A stretch of DNA of 64,000 nt, taken from assembly GCA_016795465.1 (NCBI GenBank), contig JAEUHK010000062.1, positions 62,001-126,000 of the forward strand, given 5' to 3'. The notes beneath the pieces are model-generated. The model saw only the letters and a program-made list of their open reading frames with translations, did no database searches and was not told where the DNA came from. The DNA is from Verrucomicrobiaceae bacterium (GTDB taxonomy: Bacteria > Verrucomicrobiota > Verrucomicrobiia > Verrucomicrobiales > Verrucomicrobiaceae). Every line of letters starts with the position of its first letter. Positions within the stretch are counted from its first letter, which is position 1. This document shows positions 25,497 through 32,729 of the stretch, piece after piece. The translations under genes were made by a program, and so were the position numbers.

Positions 25497-26240
25497 ATGG
25501 CCGCCCGCTCGTTTGCCTTCTTCGACCTCGATCACACGCTCCTGCCCTTCGACACGCAGGCGCTGTTTTGCAATTTCGTGCTGCGCCGGCAGCCCTGGCG
25601 GGTGTTTTTGCATCTCGTGTTCCTTCCGTTCGCGCTCGCCCGCGCCTGCAAAGTCGTGAGCACGGACACGGCGAAGCGGGCCTTCAATGCCTACCTTTGG
25701 GGCATGTCCGCCGAGGAGCTGCAAAAGCTCGCGCATGAGTTCGCAGCGACGAGTGTGGAGCGCTGGTGCTATCCCGAGCTGCGTGCCGAGATGCTTCGTC
25801 ACCGGCATCAAGGCCGCGTTTTAGTGCTTAACACGGCGAGCCCGGATTTTTACGCGCACGAGATCGCCCGGGCGCTGGAGTTTGATCATTGCGTGGCCAC
25901 CCAGATGATCATCGGCAAGTCCGTGCCGCTGCTGCCGAAGCTGCCGCGTGGAAACAACAAGCGCGATGCGAAGATCTCCGCGATGTGCGCCGATGTGCCA
26001 GGCGTGCTGGACCTGTCCGACGCGGACCGTGCGAAGTGCTGGAGCTACTCGGACAGCCATGCGGACCTGCCTTTGCTCGAATTCACCGGGAATCCGATGT
26101 GCATCCATCCCACGATGAAGCTCGAGCCCGTGGCCAAACAACGCGGCTGGCCCATCCTGCGGCCTGCACGGCCGTATGGCTCACGATGGGGAAACATCCT
26201 GCACATGGTGCTGCAGGTGTGCGGCATGCACGCGGAGTGA
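25497..26240 (+). CDS. HAD-IB family hydrolase (phosphoserine-phosphatase-like)
   Basis: The 247-residue protein has the HAD motif I DLDHTLLPFDT (nucleophile Asp near residue 10), motif II VLNTASPDF, and motif IV SYSDSHADLPLLE. The family includes SerB and 1-acylglycerol-phosphate-acyltransferase-linked phosphatases. The spacing fits the HAD-IB group, in which a Mg-dependent Asp nucleophile removes phosphate from small molecules. The substrate is unknown. Its stop abuts the convergent SixA-like gene. Confidence 0.85.
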   Translation: MAARSFAFFDLDHTLLPFDTQALFCNFVLRRQPWRVFLHLVFLPFALARACKVVSTDTAKRAFNAYLWGMSAEELQKLAHEFAATSVERWCYPELRAEMLRHRHQGRVLVLNTASPDFYAHEIARALEFDHCVATQMIIGKSVPLLPKLPRGNNKRDAKISAMCADVPGVLDLSDADRAKCWSYSDSHADLPLLEFTGNPMCIHPTMKLEPVAKQRGWPILRPARPYGSRWGNILHMVLQVCGMHAE

Positions 26241-26819
26241 TCAATCGTCGCCGTCGCCCTGCGAGATGTTTCCGTAGAGTTCGGGGAAACGGCGTTCGAG
26301 AGACTTCGGCGTGATGTAGCCGATGAGCTGCGCCTCATGCCAGTCAGCCAGTCCCCAGAACTCATGCGGCAGCGCCAGCAGCACGGCGGTGCAGGTGGGC
26401 ATCTTCGGCACGCTGGCGCGGGCGAGGAGCTTGTCCGCAAACTCATGCAGGCCCGGATTGTGGCCGAAGATGCAGGCGTGATTCCATTTCTCGTCAAAGC
26501 TGCGCACCGCATCGAGGATGACCTGCGGTGCCGCGAGGTAGAGCTTCGAATCGAGCAGCAAACCATCCGCCGTCATGCCGAAGGTCTCCCGCATAATCTG
26601 GGCGGTGGTCATGGCACGCATGGCGGTGCTGCTCACGAGACGATCGGGCGAGGGCAGGAGCTTCTCACCGCCACCACCGCCGAAGTAGGTGCGATGCAGA
26701 AAGGCGGCCACCGCCGGTGCCGCGCGGCGTCCGCGGTCATTCAGCACGCGGTCATGATCGGGCACGCCCGGCTGGTCCCAGCTGGATTTGGCGTGTCGGA
26801 TGACCGTGAGATACTTCAT
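26241..26819 (-). CDS. SixA-like histidine phosphatase
   Basis: The 192-residue protein starts at 26819 with LTVIRHAKSSWD, the RH(G/A) signature of the histidine phosphatase superfamily (nucleophile His in RHAK). The second catalytic His is in ACIFGHNPGLHEF near residue 115. SixA dephosphorylates the HPt domain of ArcB in E. coli; related small proteins in other phyla have untested substrates. The longer upstream frame adds unconserved residues. The gene stands alone between two convergent or divergent neighbours. Confidence 0.88.
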   Translation of the reverse strand: MKYLTVIRHAKSSWDQPGVPDHDRVLNDRGRRAAPAVAAFLHRTYFGGGGGEKLLPSPDRLVSSTAMRAMTTAQIMRETFGMTADGLLLDSKLYLAAPQVILDAVRSFDEKWNHACIFGHNPGLHEFADKLLARASVPKMPTCTAVLLALPHEFWGLADWHEAQLIGYITPKSLERRFPELYGNISQGDGDD

Positions 26820-26954
26820 GCGGCGCTTTTGGAAGCGCCGTGTTTGGCATGCCTGCGGGGCGGTGTCAACGACGGCAGGCCGCCACTTGCAAAGCACTTC
26901 CAGCCCGGATTTCTCATGCTCCTCTGGTTTGAACGTCCGCATTGCGTCGCTTTG

Positions 26955-27029
26955 GAGGTTGGAGTCTAGGCTTTAGCCGATTCGACAGATGTGAGACGCT
27001 GGATCGCCTAAAGGCTAGACTCCAACCTC
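26955..27029. repeat. Inverted repeat (GAGGTTGGAGTCTAG...)
   Basis: The 22-nt arms at 26955-26976 and 27008-27029 match at 21 of 22 positions and enclose 31 nt. The arms begin GAGGTTGGAGTCTAG and end at TTTAG. The element sits between the SixA-like gene and the cytochrome c gene. Its length and form suggest a dispersed intergenic palindrome rather than a classical terminator. Confidence 0.75.
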
Positions 27030-27071
27030 TGCGCATGACTGTGTGCTCGGAATAAGTGTGATCAATGCATG

Positions 27072-27860
27072 CTATCGCGACGCGGACTCGAACGGGCTGT
27101 CGTTGCTCACCGCCGGAGGCTCCGGCCTCGGATTCAGCGAGAGGATGTAGGCCACGATGTCCCGCAGCATCTGCTCGTCCTCGATAAAGTTCGACGAGAG
27201 CACCATCTTCGCGCCATTCACATCGCCCTTCACAGTGCCGCGCTGGCCGTTTTTAAACTTGGCGATCTGCGCCATGATGTACCACGCCTGCTGGCCCACC
27301 AGCGGCGGGCTGCCAAAGGCGATCTCGCCTGTGGCGTTGTAGCGATGGCACTCCATGCAGCGCTCCTGGAAGAGCATCTGGCCGTTGGCGACATCCGCGT
27401 TCTTGGAATCCTTCTCGATGTCCGCGGGCACTGTCCGGGGCATTTTCGTGATGTGCGCCACCACCGCCTCCGCCTGCGCATCGGTCAGTTGCTTCGCGAT
27501 GATGCCCATCAGGGACGACTGCGTGTCCTCCGGATGATGCCCGCGACGGCCCTCGCGGAAGCCGTTGATCTGATGCTTCGCGTAGTATTCGGGTAGCGCC
27601 GCGATGGCAGGGGACTTCAGCTCCGCTTTGCCACCACCGTCCATGCCGTGGCAGGCCGAGCACACCTGCTCAAAGATAGCCTTCCCGTCTTTCATTTCCG
27701 CGGTGACCATCGGAATCACCGGTGTGGCGCCGGGTGCGGCCGCTGGTTTGGCCGCGGCAGGCTTGCGCACTGGCGGCTCCGGCTGTTTCACGAGGAGCGA
27801 TGATGCCACGATGAGCGCCGCGGCGGCGAGCAGAAAGAGGATGGGACGTGCCTGTGCCAT
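27072..27860 (-). CDS. Dihaem cytochrome c with N-terminal membrane anchor
   Basis: The 262-residue protein starts at 27860 with one hydrophobic segment (ILFLLAAAALIVASSLLV), then an Ala/Pro linker, then two class-I cytochrome c domains. The haem motifs are CSACH (near residue 80) and CMECH (near 170). The second domain has a methionine-rich end (MVLSSNFIEDEQMLRDIVAYILSL). It is probably an inner-membrane-anchored electron carrier facing the periplasm. No oxidase subunit is adjacent. Confidence 0.9.
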   Translation of the reverse strand: MAQARPILFLLAAAALIVASSLLVKQPEPPVRKPAAAKPAAAPGATPVIPMVTAEMKDGKAIFEQVCSACHGMDGGGKAELKSPAIAALPEYYAKHQINGFREGRRGHHPEDTQSSLMGIIAKQLTDAQAEAVVAHITKMPRTVPADIEKDSKNADVANGQMLFQERCMECHRYNATGEIAFGSPPLVGQQAWYIMAQIAKFKNGQRGTVKGDVNGAKMVLSSNFIEDEQMLRDIVAYILSLNPRPEPPAVSNDSPFESASR

Positions 27861-27936
27861 GCGACACCAAACGCATCCACCCATCCCGCCTTGGCGTCGA
27901 GGGCCTGCTTTGCCTCTTTTGGCACACTGGACGCCA

Positions 27937-27961
27937 AAACATGCACGGTGCATGCATGTTT
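27937..27961. repeat. 9-bp hairpin upstream of prfC
   Basis: AAACATGCA at 27937-27945 pairs with TGCATGTTT at 27953-27961 around a 7-nt loop. The hairpin lies between the divergent starts of the cytochrome c gene and prfC. It may be an operator-like or dispersed palindromic site. Confidence 0.5.
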
Positions 27962-28039
27962 GAACCGCCTTCCCTCATTCGGAATTCTGGTTTCGTCATT
28001 TGAAACGCCCTTTCCCCTGAGGCAAGACACCCGCCCCGC

Positions 28040-29662
28040 ATGCCCAACGAAGCCCAAATCGCCCGCCGCCGCTCCTTCGCGATCATTTCGCACCCGGACG
28101 CCGGTAAAACGACGCTCACCGAAAAGCTCCTGCTCTACGGCGGCGCCGTCGCGCTTGCGGGCAGCGTCACCGCACGCAAAAACCAGCGTGCGACGACCTC
28201 CGACTGGATGGAGCTCGAAAAGCAGCGCGGCATTTCCGTCAGCTCCACCGTGCTCCAGTTTGAATACAAGGACAGCATCGTGAACCTGCTCGACACACCG
28301 GGTCACAAGGACTTCTCCGAGGACACCTACCGCGTGCTCACCGCCGTGGATGCCGCGATCATGGTGATCGATGCCGGTAAAGGTATCGAGGCGCAGACGC
28401 GGAAGCTCTTCGAGGTTTGCCGCCGCCGCGGCGTGCCGATTTTCACCTTCATGAACAAGCTCGACCGTCCGGCCCGCGAGCCTTTGACGCTGCTCGACGA
28501 GCTGGAGACCGTGCTCGGCATCGGCGCCTGCGCCATCAACTGGCCTCTCGGCCTCGGCCAGCAATTCCGCGGTGTTTACGATCGCATCACGAAGGACGTG
28601 CATCTCTTCGAGCGCACCGCGCACGGCGCGTATCGCGCCCCGGTGAAGGTCGGCGGCCTCGATGATGACTTTGTGGCGAAGCACGTCTCGAGCGATGCGC
28701 TGGAGCAGGCGAAAATGGAGATCGAGATGCTCGACGGTGCCGGCCATGCCTACGACCGCGGCGCGATTGATCGCGGCGAACTCACGCCGGTCTTCTTTGG
28801 CAGTGCCAGCAACAACTTCGGTGTGCAGTTGCTGCTCGATGGCTTCCTCGACCTCGCGCCGTCGCCGAAACCGCGCACCGCCGATGACGGCCGCGTCATC
28901 GAGCCAACCAGCGAGGCCTTCTCCGGCTTCGTTTTCAAAATCCAGGCCAACATGGACCCGCGTCATCGCGACCGCATGAGCTTCATCCGCATCGTCAGCG
29001 GCAAGTTCGAGCGCGACATGCAGGCCGTGCACACACGCACTGGCAAAACCGTGCGCCTCGCCAACTCGCAGAAGCTCTTCGCGCAGGATCGCGAGACTGT
29101 GAACGATGCCTACGCGGGTGATGTCGTCGGCATCGTCGGCAATTACGGCTTCGGCATCGGCGATACGCTCTCGACCGATCCGAAGCTCAAGTTCGACGAA
29201 ATCCCCCGCTTCGCGCCCGAAGTCTTCGCTTACCTGCACAACCCGAGCACTGCGCACTACAAGCGTTTCCGCGAAGGCCTGGAGCAGCTGCTCAGCGAAG
29301 GCGTCGTGCAGCAATTCATCCAGCCGCATGCCGGACAACGCGTGCCCTTGCTCGGTGCCGTCGGCCCGCTGCAGTTCGAAGTCGTGCAATACCGTCTCGA
29401 AAGCGAATACAACGCCCAAAGCCGTCTCGAAAACGCTCCCTACACCGTCCTGCGCTGGGTGCGCACCAAGGACGGCGGCAGCATCGAGGACTTCGACATC
29501 CCCAGCGGTGTCACCACCGCTCAAGACGCCGAAAACCGCTGGGTCGTCTTCTTCAGCGACCAATGGGCCATCAACTACTTCGAGCGCCGGAATCCGAACG
29601 CGGAGCTCTCCGAGATTCCATGGGATGAGGTCGATAAGTCGAAAGTCGAAGAAGCCGCGTAA
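28040..29662 (+). CDS. prfC: Peptide chain release factor 3
   Basis: The 540-residue GTPase recycles release factors RF1/RF2 from the ribosome after termination. It has G1 SHPDAGKTT (residues 17-25), G3 DTPGH near 83, G4 NKLD near 137, then the elongation-factor-like domain 2 and the RF3 C-terminal domain. Its sequence is closer to RF3 than to EF-G or TypA because of the DWMELEKQRGISVSSTVLQF block and the total length. The stop is 5 bp from the convergent esterase stop. Confidence 0.93.
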   Translation: MPNEAQIARRRSFAIISHPDAGKTTLTEKLLLYGGAVALAGSVTARKNQRATTSDWMELEKQRGISVSSTVLQFEYKDSIVNLLDTPGHKDFSEDTYRVLTAVDAAIMVIDAGKGIEAQTRKLFEVCRRRGVPIFTFMNKLDRPAREPLTLLDELETVLGIGACAINWPLGLGQQFRGVYDRITKDVHLFERTAHGAYRAPVKVGGLDDDFVAKHVSSDALEQAKMEIEMLDGAGHAYDRGAIDRGELTPVFFGSASNNFGVQLLLDGFLDLAPSPKPRTADDGRVIEPTSEAFSGFVFKIQANMDPRHRDRMSFIRIVSGKFERDMQAVHTRTGKTVRLANSQKLFAQDRETVNDAYAGDVVGIVGNYGFGIGDTLSTDPKLKFDEIPRFAPEVFAYLHNPSTAHYKRFREGLEQLLSEGVVQQFIQPHAGQRVPLLGAVGPLQFEVVQYRLESEYNAQSRLENAPYTVLRWVRTKDGGSIEDFDIPSGVTTAQDAENRWVVFFSDQWAINYFERRNPNAELSEIPWDEVDKSKVEEAA

Positions 29663-29667
29663 TCGCG

Positions 29668-30558
29668 TCAGTCCTTCTTCACCGTGCCGAGATGCTTTTT
29701 GAAGAACGCATCAGCGATCTCCACCGTCTCAGCGCACCATGGATCGCTCATCCAGAAGGGATGCGGAGCATCTTTGAGCGTGTGGACGGCGGTCTCGATG
29801 CCCAGCGCCTTCAGCTTCTCCATCATCTCGGCGCGGCCGATTTTGAGCGTGTCCTTTTCGCCTTCGATGAAGATCGTCGGGCACACACCAGCCCGCACAT
29901 GCGTGATGGGTGAGGCGGCGGCATACAGCTCCGGCTTCTCGGCGGCGGTGGAGCCAAAGAACAGCACCGCGCCTTCATTGGTCTTGTCCTTGTTCGCAGC
30001 GACGAGGTCCTGCGTGGCGGCCATGACGATGCAGGCCTTTACCGCGCTGCTTTGATCTTTGAACGGACCGTCGCCCTCAAACGCAGCGAGGCCGCTGGTC
30101 ATCGCCGTGAGACCGGAGAGATGGCCGCCGGCGCTGCCGCCCATGCAGCCGATGCGCTCGGGATCGAGCTTCAGCTCCTTCGCATGCGCACGCAGGCAGC
30201 GGAGTGCGGCTTTGCAGTCATGGATGGCGGCGGGATATTTTGCCTCGGTGGAAAGGCGGTAGCTGACGAGCGCGGTGACAAAGCCATGCTGCGCGAGACG
30301 CTCCATCATCGGCTTGTCCGCCTCCACCTGGCGTGCTTTCCAGCCGCCGCCGTGGATGTCGAGGATGCACGGATAGGTGCCCGGAGCGTCCGGGACGTAA
30401 ACGTAGAGCTCGACATTGTGCTCGGGATGCTTCTCGACCTCGATAGTCTTCAATGTAAAGCCTGCAGGAGTCTGCGGATTGAGCTTTTTCCACTTCGGCG
30501 GCGCATCCGCGGCATGGATCGAAAAGGCGAGGGCAAGGAAAAGAGCGAGGCGCTTCAT
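29668..30558 (-). CDS. Secreted alpha/beta-hydrolase (BD-FAE/esterase-lipase family)
   Basis: The 296-residue protein from the ATG at 30558 has a signal peptide (MKRLALFLALAFSIHAADAP), the oxyanion motif DIHGGGW, and the nucleophile elbow GGSAGGH. A later Asp occurs in EGEKDTLKI and a His in KDAPHPFWM, completing a Ser-Asp-His triad. This is the BD-FAE/hormone-sensitive-lipase-like group that de-esterifies plant or algal polysaccharides. The exact substrate is unknown. Confidence 0.85.
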   Translation of the reverse strand: MKRLALFLALAFSIHAADAPPKWKKLNPQTPAGFTLKTIEVEKHPEHNVELYVYVPDAPGTYPCILDIHGGGWKARQVEADKPMMERLAQHGFVTALVSYRLSTEAKYPAAIHDCKAALRCLRAHAKELKLDPERIGCMGGSAGGHLSGLTAMTSGLAAFEGDGPFKDQSSAVKACIVMAATQDLVAANKDKTNEGAVLFFGSTAAEKPELYAAASPITHVRAGVCPTIFIEGEKDTLKIGRAEMMEKLKALGIETAVHTLKDAPHPFWMSDPWCAETVEIADAFFKKHLGTVKKD

Positions 30559-30601
30559 GTGGCTGGCATGAACTCCGCCGCCGCGTCGTTCTTTCCCGCG
30601 C

Positions 30602-31477
30602 ATGACCTTCCTTCACGACCGCATTGGCATCATCGGCATGGGCCTGATGGGCAGCGCTGTGATGAAACGCACCGCCGCGGCCTGCGGCTGGGATCTCGAC
30701 GCGACCCGCTGCGTGAATGCGAGGACCGCGGATGATGTTTTCGGCCGCTGCGAGGTCGTTTTCCTCTGCCTGCCCCATTCCAGTATCGTTCGCGAAGTGT
30801 TGCAAGGTGCGACGTTGAAGCCCGGACTCATCCTCATCGACACGACGACCGGTGATCCGGCCGAAATGGCCGCTCTCGGGGCCGAATTGGCTGCCCAAGG
30901 TATCCACTACCTCGATGCGACGATTTCCGGCAGCAGCGCCCAACTCGCCACTGGAGACGTTTTGATCATGGCGGGCGGTGAAGCGGCCGTTTTTGAGCGT
31001 TGTTGTGCTTTGTTTGCCCAACTGGCCCGTGACGCAGTTCACACCGGACCCTGCGGCAGCGGCGCGAAGATGAAACTGGTGACGAATCTCGTCCTCGGGC
31101 TCAATCGAGCGGCCTTGGCCGAAGGGCTCGTTTTGGCTGATGAACTCGGCGTGGAGGGAAAACAGGCTTTGGACGTCTTGCGCCGCAGCATGGCCTACTC
31201 CCGCATCATGGACACGAAGGGTGAAAAGATGCTGGCGCGTGATTTCACGCCACAGGCGAAGCTCTCGCAGCATTTGAAGGATGTGCGCCTGATGCTCGCC
31301 GCCAGTTCGATCCCGCTGCCTCTGAGCGAGACGCATCGCGAACTGCTCGAAAAAGCCGAGGCGCTCGGCTTTGGCGATGCGGACAACAGCGCGGTGATCT
31401 CGGCCTATGCCGGGAGTTCCAAGTTCCAGGTTTCAAGTTTCAAGAAGCCGGCCAATGCGACGACGGAGTCATCGTGA
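30602..31477 (+). CDS. NAD(P)-dependent 3-hydroxyacid/6PGDH-like dehydrogenase with repeat-derived tail
   Basis: The 291-residue protein has an N-terminal Rossmann fold (RIGIIGMGLMGSAVM), a DATISGSSAQLATGDVLIMAG substrate-binding block near residue 100, and the catalytic Lys motif GSGAKMKLVTNL near 155. It is close to 3-hydroxyisobutyrate or tartronate-semialdehyde reductases. The natural C-terminus probably ends near AYAG; the last 20 residues (SSKFQVSSFKKPANATTESS) are encoded by a dispersed repeat at 31415-31500. The start is the ATG at 30602. Confidence 0.85.
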   Translation: MTFLHDRIGIIGMGLMGSAVMKRTAAACGWDLDATRCVNARTADDVFGRCEVVFLCLPHSSIVREVLQGATLKPGLILIDTTTGDPAEMAALGAELAAQGIHYLDATISGSSAQLATGDVLIMAGGEAAVFERCCALFAQLARDAVHTGPCGSGAKMKLVTNLVLGLNRAALAEGLVLADELGVEGKQALDVLRRSMAYSRIMDTKGEKMLARDFTPQAKLSQHLKDVRLMLAASSIPLPLSETHRELLEKAEALGFGDADNSAVISAYAGSSKFQVSSFKKPANATTESS

Positions 31478-31500
31478 AACTTGGAACCTGAAACCTGAAC
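31415..31500. repeat. Dispersed inverted repeat extending a dehydrogenase C-terminus
   Basis: The left part (31415-31444) reads AGTTCCAAGTTCCAGG and on. The right part (31475-31499) reads TGAAACTTGGAACCTG and on, its imperfect complement. The stop codon of the dehydrogenase lies in the right arm. SKFQVSSFK-type tails are, as I recall, typical of this element when it lies in genes. It forms an imperfect palindrome of about 85 bp. Confidence 0.6.
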
Positions 31501-31502
31501 CC

Positions 31503-32729
31503 ATGACCGCCCGCCAACGCTACCTTGTCCTCATCACGAGCTTTCTCGCGCTGGTCTTTGATGGCGTGGAGCTGGGGTTGATGCCGGTGGCATCGCTTTC
31601 GGTGTCGAAGAGTTTGCTGGGGCCGGCGTTCACGCCGGAGCTGGGTGGCGAGTGGTTTGCGCGGTTCACGGCGGCTTTGATGCTGGGTGCGGCCATCGGC
31701 GGCATCGCGCTCGGCAGTCTCGGGGATCGCGTGGGCCGGACGCGAGCGATGGGTGTGTGCATCTTGTTCTATTCGATCTTCGCGGCACTCGGCGCGTATG
31801 CGCAAGATCAATGGCAGATGCTGGCGTTGCGTTTTGTGGTGGGCTTGGGAGTCGGCGGGCTGTGGCCAAACGGCATCGCGCTCGTGTCGGAGTGCTGGAG
31901 CGGCGCGTCGAGGCCGCTGGTGTCCGGCGCGATGATGGCGGGGCTGAATGCGGGCATTCTGCTGCTGTCGCAGCTCGCCTTGAATTGGGCGATCACGCCG
32001 GACTCATGGCGCTGGGTGTTTCAATTGGCAGGCGTGCCGGCGCTGCTGGGTGTGTTTGTGCTGCTGGCCTTGCCGGAGTCGCCGAAATGGCTGGCGACGC
32101 GTGGCGAGGTGAAGGCGGTGACGCCGCTTCGAGAGCTGTTTCAGCCTTCACTAATCCGTTTCACACTCATCGGCATCCTGATCAGCGCCATCCCGATGAT
32201 CGGCGCGTGGTCGGCGAGCAAGTGGATGATCCCTTGGGCTGATAAAGTCGCCGGATCGACGAACGCAGGCTACAAAGCGGCCACCCAAGGCTGGTGGGCG
32301 CTCGGCGCGACACTCGGCAGTTTCGCCGGAGCACAGTTCGCAAGCTGGATGGGGCGGCGGCAAAGCTATGCGCTGATCAGCGTGGCGACCTTTGCGATCA
32401 CCTTTGTGATGTTTCAGATGACCGCGCCGCTGCGTGAGGGCTTCCACGCCGTCGTTTTCATGCAGGGCTTCGTGGCCACGCTGTTCTTCGGCTGGCTGGC
32501 GCTGTATCTGCCCGAGCTCTTTCCGACTCGCGTGCGTGCCACCGGGAGCGGCCTAGCCTACAACTCCGGCCGTTTTGCCACCGCGTTTGGCGTGCTGGCG
32601 GCGGGTTATCTTTTCGCCGCGCTGGGCGGTGATTACCCGCGAGTCGGGACGATCTGCGCAAGCATCTACGCGCTGGGTTGCGTGGTCATCTGGTGGGCGC
32701 CGGATACCCGAAAGGGCCTGTCTGACTAA
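31503..32729 (+). CDS. Major facilitator superfamily transporter (sugar/aromatic-acid porter-like)
   Basis: The 408-residue protein has 12 predicted membrane segments. It has the MFS loop 2-3 motif GSLGDRVGRTRAMG near residue 75, LALPESPKWL near 190 (a sugar-porter/AAHS-like PESP motif) and LFPTRVRATGSG near 340. It is therefore closer to the metabolite-proton symporter branches than to drug exporters. It follows the dehydrogenase on the same strand and could import that enzyme's substrate; this is inference. Confidence 0.8.
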   Translation: MTARQRYLVLITSFLALVFDGVELGLMPVASLSVSKSLLGPAFTPELGGEWFARFTAALMLGAAIGGIALGSLGDRVGRTRAMGVCILFYSIFAALGAYAQDQWQMLALRFVVGLGVGGLWPNGIALVSECWSGASRPLVSGAMMAGLNAGILLLSQLALNWAITPDSWRWVFQLAGVPALLGVFVLLALPESPKWLATRGEVKAVTPLRELFQPSLIRFTLIGILISAIPMIGAWSASKWMIPWADKVAGSTNAGYKAATQGWWALGATLGSFAGAQFASWMGRRQSYALISVATFAITFVMFQMTAPLREGFHAVVFMQGFVATLFFGWLALYLPELFPTRVRATGSGLAYNSGRFATAFGVLAAGYLFAALGGDYPRVGTICASIYALGCVVIWWAPDTRKGLSD

